A stretch of DNA of 64,000 nucleotides from contig JARUPY010000276.1 in NCBI GenBank assembly GCA_029817715.1, forward strand, positions 1 to 64,000, given 5' to 3'. The stretch comes from Melastoma dodecandrum (taxonomy: Eukaryota > Streptophyta > Magnoliopsida > Myrtales > Melastomataceae). The translations under genes and the position numbers were made by a program. Below are positions 40,682-52,639 of the stretch, one piece after another; the stretch's first letter is position 1, and every line of letters begins with the position of its first letter. Below the pieces are notes generated by a model. It saw only the letters and a program-made list of their open reading frames with translations. It made no database searches and had not been told where the DNA came from.

Positions 40682-41462
40682 CTGTAAATGCATGCACCAC
40701 AAGTTATAATAGGAAGAAGAGTGCTTTACACATTTACCTACCAAACACATGACATATAAGAAAAAATCACGTTGCGGGGTGGTGGAATACCAGAAAATTG
40801 GATCATGTTTCTTTGTTGATCGGACGATGCATATGGATGTTGACTACTACATCCCTTTTTCCATTCACCCACCTTGTTTATCGGCAAGGGTGGTGCCGGG
40901 CCGGCATCCGATCAAGTGGTCATACGGATAGTTGATGTGCTCTTGGAATCAGTTTAGGCTACAAAATGGTGATATTGGTGATTACAAGAGGAGGAGGATG
41001 ATGAGCTACTTTTGGACAGTGATATTTCATGACCTGATTGATTCATCAATTTTCTTCAAGAAGCCTTTTGATTAATGTTCTGTTGATTTGTGTTACTATT
41101 TAGCCTTTGGTGAGATCATGTTATTGGATTTGGTTAGATGTCTCACATTGTTATCCTTATAACGCCTATTTATTACTATTATTTAGAATCCATCCCTCAT
41201 CCACTTTTCTTTTTTTTTTTATAAATGTAATCAATACAAAATTTCAGTACATACTAAATTTAATTTCAACAAATTTACATGAACCTCGAACGAGCTCGAG
41301 CTCGGCTCATCGGATCTTTAAACTCTTATTCCTTTTTTCTGATTTTAAATGACAAACTCTAAGGATGTATACCCAAACCTCCCTTTAATCCCCCAAATAA
41401 TCACTTCATTCACAAAAGAAAAAGTAAACTTGTTATACAATTCTTCTTCGTTGCCCACCTCC
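40682..41462. other. Spacer between LRR copies 2 and 1
   Basis: The left 80 bases are intron-like sequence shared with copy 1; the right end (from about 41.40 kb) is 3' flank of copy 1 shared with copy 2. The centre is AT-rich with no gene. Confidence 0.6.
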
Positions 41463-44400
41463 TCATTCCCCGGAATCATCTTCCAATTGAATTTTGCTGC
41501 TCTCTCCTTCGTACTCACTATAACGGCCCTTAAATGACCGCAACTTCAGACAGCAATAAATCCGGAAGTGACACTCGTCGATCAAATGGGGCACGCAGAG
41601 CAACGAGGAGCAACCCCAGATTTTAACACGCTTCAATCTTTTCAAGCCCAACAAATCCTGAATTCTGCAAATGGAAGGGCACCGGTGAAAGCTCAACTCC
41701 TCCAACATCTCCAATTGTTCCAGTCCTGGGATCTCCACCAATGCTCTACATGAGTCGAACTTAAGCGATGTCAGCCCCCTCAATCTCCCTATGATTGACA
41801 CCCGGAGGAGACTATGGGATTCATTAATAGACAACTCCGTTAGACTGGGCAACGAATCGAGCCCACCAAGATCCATCTCCGTCGATGTAAAATTATCTAT
41901 CTCCAGACATGTCTCCAGAGACCCCATACCTGGAAAACTCAAACTGCGAGTCTTGAGCCTGGAAAGGGAACCCAACTCGAAAGCTCCCCTAAATTTAATA
42001 ATTCTCTCTGCATACCCATTTATATAACTTATTTTTTCGAAGAGTCCCATCGTCCTCCATGAAAATTCAAAGCATGTTAGGCTGGTAGGAAGTCCTCGAA
42101 GCTCCTGAAGCATGTTACAACCTACCAATTCGAGGTACTCAAGGGTCATGAGTTGACTAACTGTTGTTGGCAGGAAGCGAATCTTGCTATTCGAAAGGTT
42201 CAATTCTTCTAACGCCGATAGTCTCCCGATTTCTTCCGGAATTCCTTCGTCGAGAGGACAATTCAAAGCATTCAACACCGTTAGGCTGGTTGGAAGTCCT
42301 CGAACCTCCTGAAGCATGTTACAACCATTCAATCTGAGGGACTGGAGGCTCGTGAGTTAACTAAATGTTGCTGGCAGGAAGCGAATCTTGCTCCTCGAAA
42401 GGTTCAATACTTCTAAAGCCGATAGTGTCTCGATTTCTTCCGGAATTCCTTCGTCGAGAGGGTTTTCATCAACGTGCAACACTTGTACGTTCGTCAGATC
42501 ACATATCGATGCGGGTAATCTTCTGAGCTTGTTATACCATAATTTAAGTGTCATCAAGGATTTCAACCTCCCAATTAATTCCGGTACTTCCTCAATCTTG
42601 CAATCAGTCACAATTAGCTCCTGTAAAGCTCTTGCGGAACAGAGCTCTTTCGGTAAACTCCTCAAAGACCGACAGCTGGAGATCTTCAAATAAGCAAGAC
42701 TCTCCAACTTACCCATCGAATGATGGATTTCTTTCAACTTGAAGCAATTCAAGAAAACCATAATCTTCAATTTTAAGCGACAGGAGAGGTCGGGTGACGT
42801 AGTCATGTTGCTACTCCCGAACTCCAGCACCCTTAAGTTAGGCATCATCTGCAAATGCATGCACCACAAATTATAATAAGAAGAAGAGTGCTTTACACAT
42901 TTACCTACCAAACACATGACATACAGGAGTTGAGGAATTCATACCAGCTTTTTACCATCCTTCCATCCACCTTTGATACCAATGATTCTGAGAACAACTA
43001 AGCTTCTCATCTTGAAAAAGTTGGAATTTAACTTTTGATTGCAACCCCTCCAAGAAAGCCACAATAAGCTCTCCCGGAGATTTCCAAATTCTCTGATAAG
43101 TTTCATCCCATTTAGATCAAGAAACAACAAATTATCTAATCCACTGAAGTTCTCATCAGAGAATTTGTGTGCTTCATCGTGTCTCACCAAGGTCATTGCT
43201 ATGATTTTCTTCGAGACCTTATAAACAAAAAAAGTATACCAGCATTCATAATTATATTGTGCATTCAATGTCAATGAAAAAATTCTCTTAATATAATAGA
43301 ATTATGAACCATTCCTACGTCACAAAATGAAATCGACCAACTTAAATAGCTCATTACCTGCTTTTGAAGTACTATCTTTAAGGCGTCCTCTGTATCCCAA
43401 AGTCTAGTACGCCTTTCGGGTATTCCATCGCCTTCCAACCGAATGATTTCTCTTCCCATGTCTCGAAGTTGATCGTGAATCCAGAATTCACCGTTTGAAT
43501 CAATTTTTATAAATGATTTATTAATGAGTACCTTCACTCTGCTTTTTGGATACAAGTAGCGAGCTTCCCAGAGATAATCCGCATACTTCCACGGCATCTC
43601 ATCCTCCTGAAAATACGCAATATCGAGGAAAATTTCCTTCTCCCTCCAGTCTAACCCATCGTAACTTACCTTTAAGATCTCAAAGACCTCTTCTAAGGGA
43701 ACGTTCTTCAGCTTTTCGAGCTCATACTTCCACGACTCTTTGCTCCGACAACACAAGTGTCCTCCAATCACCTCCAAAGCCAGGTTGCCTGTGGTCTTAA
43801 CCACCTGTTTTGATAAACAAAGATAATCTTCTGGAGGCTCATCGATGCCAAAGGCATGCCTGCTGAAGAGCTGAAGGGTGTAGTTGTTAGCCATTTTCTA
43901 CATGAAATGAAGTAATTCGGAACCAGGACGAACAAATCGATTGCAAACGCTTTTGTCCCTAGTCGTGATTGTGACTCGACTGCCTCTTCCTAACTTGTCA
44001 TTCGGGTCTTTTCCGACCAATTTCTCGAGTTGGGAGAACTGATCAACGTCATCGAGAACCAGAAGCATCCTCTTCCCTTGAATCCTTTGTATCATCTCGC
44101 CGTACCCATCGTCGAAGTTACACGATCTCGCGTATTGGCCACCGAGAATGTGCCCCGATAACTTGTTCAGGAACTTCGCAATGCCTACATGACCTGTGGT
44201 TGACTCACGCACATTCGAAATGAAACTAGACCCTTGGAACTGGGAAGATAAATTATTGAAGACGACGCGAGCAAGGATCGTCTTCCCAATTCCCCCATGC
44301 CATGTAGCACCACGAGTCTTACTCCTGAAGAGTCGCAGTCCGGCAGCTTTAACATGTCGGAGACTTGATCATCGATACCTGTAAGATGATCGGGCAAACT

Positions 44401-45156
44401 TTGATCCTTGATTCTCAGCTTCACAACAATATCTTGAACTATTAATCGGACGAATCTGCCTTCCCTGCGTGACGACAATGAAAATAGAGTAATTACATTG
44501 AATTCAGTCGCCGTATTTATCACCATCCTCCTCGTGGATTTTCTATACGTTTAGTTCGAAAAAAATTTCTGTATTTTAAAATATTTATTTCCAAAGAAAA
44601 AAAGAAATGATTCGAAAGAGAAAGTGAGAAAAATAACAAGGCCCTGGTGGTTACCCTGGATGGCTTTGGAGTCCCATCCGCTGATCCCGCCGACCGTCTT
44701 AAGTGCTTCCTCCTATTTCTTCACGACCTCCTGGCCGTGTCGATCCTTGTGTGCATCGAGCGCTTCCCGATACAGCTCTGTTCGCAGCTTTACGTCGGCC
44801 GGATCTGCGCCGTAGAAAATCGGCAGTATGATCTTCTTGCCGACGTTCGAGCCTCCGTGGAGATCCACCATCATGTCGAGCTCCCTGAGGCACCACGCGC
44901 TGGATGCGTAGTTCCTGGAGAAGACGACGACGTAAACCCTGGAGCCGCGGATCGCTCGCTCGAGCTCTCCCCCAATTACTTCTCCGCGACGGATCTCCTC
45001 GTCGTCCTTGAAAACACGGAGACCGGCCCCAGTCATGCACTCGTAGAGGTGGTCGACGATGCCGTAACGAGCATCGGGTCCCCGGAAGCTCAGGAAGACT
45101 TCGTACTCAGATGTGATGGAGGTGTGGGAATCTCGGTCACTGCGTACAGACTCCAT
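41463..45156 (-). pseudogene. TIR-NB-LRR resistance gene, inactivated (copy 1)
   Basis: Four coding exons are inferred on the minus strand: TIR 45156-44655, NB-ARC 44459-43358, LRR start 43218-42945, and LRR main 42848-41463. TIR motifs are YEVFLSFRGPDAR, GSRVYVVVFSRNYASS and WCLREL. NB-ARC motifs are KRMLLVLDDVD (kinase 2), GRGSRVTITTRD (RNBS-B), GNLALEVIGG (variant GLPL), EIFLDIAYF (RNBS-D) and IHDQLRDMGRE (MHD-type). Four lesions are visible. A TAG at 44713-44715 sits in the TIR domain where TGG is usual. A missing G in the C/G run at 44292-44296 breaks the P-loop. A TAG lies at 43898-43900 in the ARC region. A TAA at about 42357 falls in the LRR where Gln is usual. TIR-NB-LRR proteins are immune receptors with TIR NADase activity. 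This copy should give at most a truncated TIR protein. Confidence 0.85.
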
Positions 45157-48100
45157 ATTGCTTATTTCCGAGTGCCCACTCGCAGAAGAAGGTTATGCGT
45201 ATTGAATTTGAATGGAGGAAAATAAAAAAGACTAGAAAGTGCTTTCTGCGTCGGTACTTCCTCTTCCTTTCGTCTGTCTGGATCCCATCAAAAGCGCGTT
45301 ATTAATTTTGTTTGTTCATGTAGATCCCCAAATTGTGTATCATCTAAATAGTGACGGATCGTTAAACATGATTAGCGAACGGATTACAATTGATTTTGAT
45401 CATTTCTAAACATGATTAGGCGACCGATTCCGAATTTTTACTAATTAGTTACATGAACTAATTCTCGGTCGAGTTCTTAATTCTAAATTTTAACGAAGCA
45501 AAATTCATTTTTAGCACGTAACACTTCACTCGCTTCCTTGACTTAGTTTAGAACGAAAAGAATCGGACCGATTAATTCACATTTAGGAAACAAACCGACA
45601 ATTTTTTAGTCTCTCTTATTCATTTCAATCCCATTTGAGAGTCACTGAGGATCAATTTGTAATTTTCTAGATTTTATATTCAAGTCGGGCCAGTTTGAAA
45701 AGGCAAACGAAATCCAGATACTCAATTGCCAATTTCCTAAAGAAACTCCAATCAATGCCCCACGATCTGCAGTCCAAGGCTGAAAAATGACGAGAAGAGG
45801 AATGGGCTCGGCCTCCCCCACCTACAAATCGCGGTCCAACAACACCAAAGCTCTCAAACAGTTTTCCCCATCGGGGGAACAGAGGCAAGGACATGGTTGA
45901 AGGGACTTGTTAGCCTCACGCATAGGGAGGGAGGGTTGTTGGTTTTATAAATTATATTAAGAAAGTGGTCGGCCACGTGAACACGTCACATTGTAAGAAG
46001 AGATTGATTGACTCCAACCAAAAGGATTAAAAATATTTTTGTATAAAGTAGCAGACAATTCACAGCTAATCTATGTGATTTGAGCAAAGAATCGAGGGGA
46101 AAGCTTTTTTTTTTTATTGACAGTGGAAGTTTTTTAGGTAATCTACATGAATCTTACGTAGAAATCACTGGAGAGTCACATTCTAGATCAGACTTTGATT
46201 GGTCGTTCGGGATAAACTCTCTCATAAACACATCGGGATATCATTATCGAATGTAGTCTAGACGTGATTTGTACGTGTATCTCAAGTATATTTAATAATA
46301 CATATATATATATATATATATATTGGCAGTTGGAATATAAAAAGACCGTAGAGACCTTTTTTAAAAAAAAAGATAATATGTTAAAAGTATCTATATATAG
46401 ATTATTACATCGTTTAAATAAGAATTAATGTTTCAACATAAACTTTCGTGTCCTTTTTTGAGGAGACAGACAGACTCGTTCCTCGAAATTTCGTTCTTTT
46501 TCTACCGTCTAGACATTCCGAACAGGAACAACAATGATATAAGATGACCTCGGATAAAGTAAAATTAAACAAGGACTTAGAAAGAAGAAAAAAGATTCAA
46601 TAATTTTATCTAAAAATTGTATTCAAAATCAGATAAACTATAAACTAAAGTTTTGAACATTTATTACAAATATCTCAATAAGTTTGTGAACTATAAAAAA
46701 ATTCAAAATTTTGTCTAAAATTATTTCAATTTATTTTCATTTTAGTTTTTGAAACTTTTGGTCACATGGGTCGTGTCTAATATATTGTACAAATATATTG
46801 TTATATATATAATGATTATTTCCTATTCATCATGTAACTTATGCAATTCAGTAGTGTTGGACCGACTGGCCAAGTCTTTCTTTTATTGATTTTCCCGGAA
46901 AGAGATGATATCCTCACCACCACCACCTCCAAATCTTAAACAAACAAGTAGGAAATTCTTAAAATTTGTTCAATGTTTAATTTGATTGTGTAACTTACAA
47001 AGGAACTTCAAAGGACAGTCCCACTTCTTTTGGGTAGTTCCTGCTTGTCTGATATCCTTTCAACTTGTCGATTTTGTAGAGTCATTTTAAAGTCGAGAGT
47101 TTGTATGTAGTTGACTTGTAGGCTTCATGAAAGTGGATTTCTCATTTGCTTCTGATTTCCTCAGGTACGGAAGGAAGGTGTGGTCCACCAACAAACTTCA
47201 ACTCCACTTACTTCTTCAATGTGGGAAAACTGGATTAATATCTTCAGTTAGAACAATTTTTTTTCTCTCCTTTTGAGTAAATTACATTGAATTTTCTCCC
47301 CCTTCTCAGACTGGATTCGTATCTGACATTGTCATCCATGTTTTATTCCAAGTAATGATATATATATATATGCGCCCTCGCTTAGACAACGCCCCCAAGC
47401 AAACGGAACTGGACTTACTGCGGTTGGCTCTTATCTAGATTGAAACATTCTGGCAGTGATTATTTGCCATGGAGAAAAGACTAATTGACTGTGGTGGTTT
47501 TGTCTGCCAGCTTTCTCATTAGTTAGCTTATAATGTTGAATCTGCGGATAGATTTCAAGTAATCCACGTCTAGTTATTCTTTCCCTCCCAAAACAAGCAC
47601 AAATGCTTAATTTCGCTTGTCATCAAAACTCGGTAGCAGGGGAGAACTCAATGGAGTCCGGTGACCGAGTTCGCCAATGACGACTCTTCAACTGCAGGCT
47701 TTCCTTCCTCAGGTCTGTAAGATCATGGCGAGCGAGGGCGATGCCCTCCCGATCCCCTATTTTAAAATTTTTATTTTAGGAAAGGAAAATTAAGGTTTCG
47801 AAAAAATAGTGTTAATTTTTTTAAAGAATTCTTCGTTTAAAACTGTGATTTTAAAAAATAAATTTATAAGTCGTCGTTTTGAGTTTCAAAATTTGTTTTA
47901 TATAAAATGAACATGAAGTCGCTATTTTAAACAAATGAGTTTTCTGAGTTAAACATAGAATTTTGAAACTTAATATTTTGATGGGCAAATATTTTATAAA
48001 ATAAAGTTATTTGTATTAATACGTTCCCCCCGTCAGCAAAAGAAGGCGGTAACTCACCTGCCCCTATGGCAAAAGTGAGCGTTATTATCCTGGTATTTTT

Positions 48101-48650
48101 CCGAGATTATGTCATTTTTAATTATTAATATTTAATTATATTGATTATTAAATTTCGAGGGAGTTTGTTTAAGGTTTTGATTTTCATTTTCCTTTCGCTT
48201 TGGCTTTTGTTAGTATAATCAATTTCTTTGGTTTTTATGCTTGTTGTCTACTCGTTATCATTACTTTTAGAAGTATATCGTATTAATGTCCTTAGTTTTG
48301 GTTTATTTCTTTTAAGTAAGGAATTTGTAATATGAATAATTTAATAAAAAAAGTAATTTTTATTATTTGCAAGTTTTTTTATTATTATTTGTATACAATC
48401 TAGATGGAATTGGAAACTTCAATCCACCCAAATTCTAAATAAATACCAAACAAGACATTGTATAAATAAATATCTTTTTTAATTTAATACAAAAGAAATT
48501 CCAGCCATTGTTCATTTCCTGTTGGGAAGAGGAAGAAAGAAGTGGTCGACTTCAAAATTTAAAAAAAAAAACAACAGAAGAATTATCTTTTTTTTTTAAG
48601 CATCGATTTTGACACGTTTTCTCCCGTATTCCCTGTAACTGCCGCTAAAA
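45157..48650. other. AT-rich intergenic stretch
   Basis: No coding region is recognised. Promoter of the TIR-NB-LRR remnant probably lies within the first few hundred bases. Poly-A/T tracts and an AT microsatellite are present; another short AT run is at about 47362-47373. The left side of LRR copy 3, cut off at 60.16 kb, is not found here. Confidence 0.5.
46302..46323. repeat. AT dinucleotide microsatellite
   Basis: About eleven alternating AT units. Confidence 0.9.
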
Positions 48651-49313
48651 CAGACCTCTGTGCCACAGAAGGTCGAACATTCTTGCTTTGATGATGAGCC
48701 TGACCCTCTGTACTACAGAAGGACGAAACATTCTATTCTACAGAAGCTTCTATTATTAAGGACTTCTTGTAAGAATTATTTTTGTATTTAAATGATTAGT
48801 TTTTAATTATTTAATTACGAAATATGCTTAATTTGATTAAGATATTTATCTGATCAAATTACCAGGATTTGGTTTCCAAATAATCATATTGGAGATAATA
48901 ATTCTTGTAAAGGAAATATATCTTCTATATATGGAAAGGTTCTACTAGACGGTCTACAGGCTTCTGTAAGCTTAATTAACCACTATACGACCGTTATTTG
49001 CAAACCTATCACTACCACCTGTCTAGATACGTCATCCTATGTATCTTTAACAGGATGGAATGAATTATTACCCTAATGGAAATAAATCTTCGATTATTTT
49101 CATTTGTAGAAGGTTATCGAGCAGAACCTTCTGCGATACCTTCTGTGCTGCATTATTTAGGGAAACTATTTTTATTTTGATATGATTATCTTCCTTGCTG
49201 AATGTATGCACGTGTATATCATTTTATCTATTTTGTAAACTAACTTTTAATTTCTTGTTTTGCAAATTTCGTTTTTATCGTTTCCCATTTATATTTTCTT
49301 CTTAGACTTTGTG

Positions 49314-49320
49314 TATAAAA
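49314..49320 (+). promoter_or_regulatory. Putative LTR TATA box
   Basis: The sequence GTGTATAAAAGGCC lies about 665 bases into the LTR and is repeated at 58454-58460 in the 3' LTR. It is a good match to a plant TATA box. Transcription would start about 30 bases downstream, leaving a transcribed R-U5 part of about 1.6 kb that contains the repeat arrays. Confidence 0.55.
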
Positions 49321-49654
49321 GGCCATGCTCTCTCCCATTAAAGAAAAGAACATTCATTTTCCCTTATCCCATTCTAATCAGAGAGAGCGTGTGCTTGAGC
49401 TTTAGTTCTTTCATTCGTTCGAGTTAGTCACACGAGGAGCACTACCGGTGGAAGTTGCATCGTTGGTGAAGCCTTTTGGGAGAGTGACTCGGGGGCTCGA
49501 GGGACTCGGTTGGAAGCTGCAGGATACGTTGTTGGAAGCGTTGTGTACGTGGGCAACGTGCAGCGGGCCGGAGAGAAGGGCTGAACCTCGGGAGCACAGA
49601 AGGTGAGGGACTAACCAGCTTCTGTTGTGTAGAGCTCTGTGTGCAGGAACCTCA

Positions 49655-49880
49655 GGACAGGGGGAACGCTGTCACCTCAGGACAGGGGGAACGCTGTCAC
49701 CTCAGGACAAGAGGAAGGTTGTCACCTCAGGACAGGAGGAAGGCTGTCACCCCAGAACAGAGGGAACGCTGTTCAACCTCAGGACAGGAGGAAGGCTGTC
49801 ACCCTAGGACAGAGGGCACGCTGTTCATCCTAGGACAAAGGATACGTTGTCCACCCTAAGACAAAGGGAACGTTGTCTAC
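49655..49880 (+). repeat. 25-bp minisatellite in the 5' LTR
   Basis: Units of the form CTCAGGACAGGGGGAACG + CTGTCAC recur with a 25-base period, followed by degenerate units (CCCAGAACAGAGGG, CCTAGGACAGAGGG, CCTAAGACAAAGGG). Because 25 is not a multiple of three, the same peptide pattern appears in all three plus frames; these are not genes. Confidence 0.85.
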
Positions 49881-49997
49881 TTGCGTAGGGTTCGCTACGT
49901 ACTCGCGTGGGGTACGCCACGAAGTCGTTATCCTTGAGGGATTGCGCACTTGCTACCTTGTTAGTCACGTTAACGCGTGCAACCTTCTGTTGTGCAG

Positions 49998-50700
49998 AAT
50001 CTTCGGATCTGTATAACCTCCTGTAGAGCAGAACCTTCAGGTCTGAATCTACTTTAGTGCAGAACCTTACGGTCTGTACAACTCTCTGTAGTACAGAACC
50101 CTACGGGTCTGTGCATACATTTTACTTGTCACTTTTACTACAGAACCTCACGGTCTGTTCAGTAGAAGGTCGACTACCCTTGGTACAGAATCTTTTAGAT
50201 CTGTGCTTTTCAATTAAGTCATTTCCTATACAGAACCTTCTGTTGTGGATTGACATACTCGGTATAGAACCTTACGGTCTGTGCTATACCTTCTGTGATA
50301 CAGAATCCTTGGATCTGTTATATAGAAGGTTGACGTCTCTAGTACAGAATCACTTGATCTGTGCTATAGAAGGTTAACATATTCGATACAGAACCCTCTG
50401 TGTTGTGCCTAAGCTTCTTCGACACAGAACCCTCTGGTCTGTGTTGTGCCTTACCTTCTTCGACACAGAACCCTCTGTGTTGTGCCTTACCTTCTTCGAC
50501 ACAGAACCCTCTGGTCTGTGTTGTGCCTTACCCTCTACGATACAGAACCTTCTGGTCTGTATTGAGCCTAAGTTACTATAGTACAGAACCTTCGGGTTTG
50601 TGCTACATAACGAGCCTCTACGGCACAGAACCTTCTGGTCTGTGTTCTGCCACTCAAGCCTCTATTGTACAGAACCCTACGGGTTTGCTTTTGGTTGCTA
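49998..50700 (+). repeat. Array of short CAGAACC...GGTCTGTG inverted motifs (5' LTR)
   Basis: Roughly twenty units resemble CAGAACCTTCTGGTCTGTG, spaced about 25-50 bases apart. Each has CAGA and TCTG arms that can pair, with variable centres (CTTACGG, CCTACGGG, CTTCGGGT). The 3' LTR has the same array (about 59175-59890). Confidence 0.8.
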
Positions 50701-50970
50701 TCACTTGTGTAATTTGTACTGAGATACATTTGAGTGGAAACCATCCAAATATCTTGGTGAAGAGTGGACATAAGCAATTTGCTGAACCACTATAAAAATC
50801 CTTGTGTCCATTTTAACAAATTTGCGTACACAATCAAACGTTCTGTCTTACAGAAACTTACAGGCTCTGTTTAACAGAAGCTTTTCATTCCGCTGCGGGG
50901 TAAAACGAAAAAGGGTTAAAATCCAATTTTGGTGATTAACACTAATTCACCCCCCTCTTAGTGTAACAAT

Positions 50971-50982
50971 TGGTATCAGAGC
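50971..50982 (+). other. Primer-binding site, tRNA-iMet type
   Basis: TGGTATCAGAGC is complementary to the 3' part of plant initiator tRNA-Met and starts two bases after the LTR end. This is the usual primer site of plant Copia elements. Confidence 0.92.
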
Positions 50983-51080
50983 GGGTTCAACAGAGGCTTA
51001 ACAGCTTGTTGTAGATCCTTGAAAAGCTCTTTCCAACTACACACTTTTCTCCACAGAAGCTCTTCGCTCTGTGACTGTTG

Positions 51081-51290
51081 CTATTCTGTCGAAGCCTACG
51101 CTCTATCAGAATCAACCGCTACTGCACAGAAGCTTTAAGCTCTGTGAAAATCTACTTGGTTCTATTCTGTAGAAGCTTATGCCCTATCAGAATCAACCCG
51201 CTACTGCACAGAAGCTTTAAGCTCTGTGAAAATCTACTTGGTTCTATTCTGTAAAAGCTTACGCTCTATCAGAATTTAACCTCTGTTCCA
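51081..51290 (+). repeat. 81-82 bp tandem repeat in the leader
   Basis: The segment starting CTATTCTGT (51081) recurs at 51162 and 51244. Each contains CTATCAGAATC, and the first two end with the near-palindrome CACAGAAGCTTTAAGCTCTGTG-like core. It lies between the primer site and gag. The third unit is partial. Confidence 0.8.
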
Positions 51291-51619
51291 CAGAAGCACC
51301 TTGTTCTGTGAGAAACGATTTGTTGCTCTACTTTGTAGAAGCATACGGTACATTCTACAGAAGCATACTTTCTGTAAATATCACATTTGGCATTTTGTCT
51401 CTGTTCTGCAGAAGCTTACTGCTCTGCGAGAATTCAACAACTGCCACCTGAAAACAAATTCTCAGTTCCTTCATATTGACACTCGTGCTCTATTTAACAG
51501 AGGCATGATTGTTAACTTGACGACTGACTTCTACCCAACAGAAGCTTGCTTCTTTGTTGAGGTTTTATTCGTCAACGTTCTATTCTATAGAAGCATAATA
51601 CTTTATACGAATCGAACAC

Positions 51620-52510
51620 ATGGCTGAAAACTATAATGTGCCTAAACCACATGTTGGGAATCCTCCCATTTTCGATGGTAAGAATTTTTCCTATTGGAAA
51701 ATTCGTATGAGCGCATTTGTTGATGCTATTGACGAAGACTTATGGTCTTATATAGAAGATGGTCCCCCTTCTATACCAGAGAACCAACAATTTGATCGAG
51801 AAGGTCATCCTACCCCCTTAAGATCAGACGACTCACTAAAACGGCAAAGTATTTGATGTTCAATGCTATGTCAGAAGGTGAATTCGTCAAAGTTTCAACT
51901 TGCACTTCGGGCAAGGAAATCTGGGACAAACTTGTCACCATGTATATTGGGACAGACCAGATAAGAGAAACTAAGGTGAATTTCTTAATTCATCAATATG
52001 AAAATTTTACTATGAAGGCTGATGAATCTGTAGAACAAATGTTCCAGAGACTCAACCTCCTAGTCGATGCCCTAACTCATTTGGGCAAAACCTATCAAAA
52101 CTCTGAGCTAGTTCGAAAGGTTCTGCGTACTCTACCCAAATCTTGGGAAGCCAAGAAAACGGCTATAGAGGAAGCTAAAGACCTCTCTACTATTCGACTA
52201 GATCAGTTGATGAGCTCCTTAATCTCGTATGAGATGGAAAGATCCTCTCAACCTGATATAAAGAGAGCACCTGTAGCTTTCAGAGCATCAGAAGAACCTA
52301 CAGAAGGTTCAGATGATGAAGCAGAAAGCTGATTCGGATGATGAACTCGCAATGATAGCTAAACGCCTTTTGCGGTTCGCCTCCAAAAAGCGCTTCAACA
52401 AAAGAAGCCCAAAATCACATGGACCCAAAATCGGTCACAAGTTATAAATGCAAAAAGAAAGGGCATTACAGTATAGAATGTCCTTTACTTAAAGAAAAGG
52501 AGAAACCTTC
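51620..52510 (+). pseudogene. Copia gag, frameshifted
   Basis: The frame from 51620 has PPIFDGKNFSYWKIRMSAFV, the typical Copia gag start. A shift near 51.82 kb leads to a second frame with EIWDKLVTMYIGT, YENFTMKADESVEQMFQRL and LPKSWEAKKTAI. Then a zinc knuckle follows as SYKCKKKGHYSIEC, in which the first Cys is Ser. The shift and the lost ligand indicate an inactive copy. Confidence 0.85.
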
Positions 52511-52639
52511 TCCCTAAACACAAGTTCAAGAAAGCAATAGCTTCTTGGGCAGAACTTGATGATTCTGATGATGAGGAAGCACAAATGTGCCTCACAACTC
52601 ACACAGAAACTCAAAATGAACTTAATACCTGCTTTCAAA

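Larger units (their letters stand above)
48651..50968 (+). repeat. 5' LTR (left end truncated)
   Basis: The sequence matches the 3' LTR almost throughout, with scattered substitutions. It has two fewer 25-bp minisatellite units and about ten fewer bases at the site matching 58296. It ends TTAGTGTAACA just before the primer site. The homology starts at CAGACCTCTG; the start TGTTGG seen in the 3' LTR is absent. Confidence 0.88.

Noticed and set aside
44647..45225. 192-residue plus-strand frame opposite the TIR exon
   Set aside because: The minus strand has clear TIR motifs; the plus frame is a by-product of base composition.
49625..49859. Overlapping plus-strand frames with repeated GNAVTSGQ-like peptide, also at 58767-59051
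   Set aside because: They are the 25-bp minisatellite of the LTR read in three frames, not proteins.
50057..50795. Cys/Leu-rich frames in the LTR (and 59249-59985)
   Set aside because: They come from the CAGAACC inverted-motif array inside the LTR. No start context or family support.
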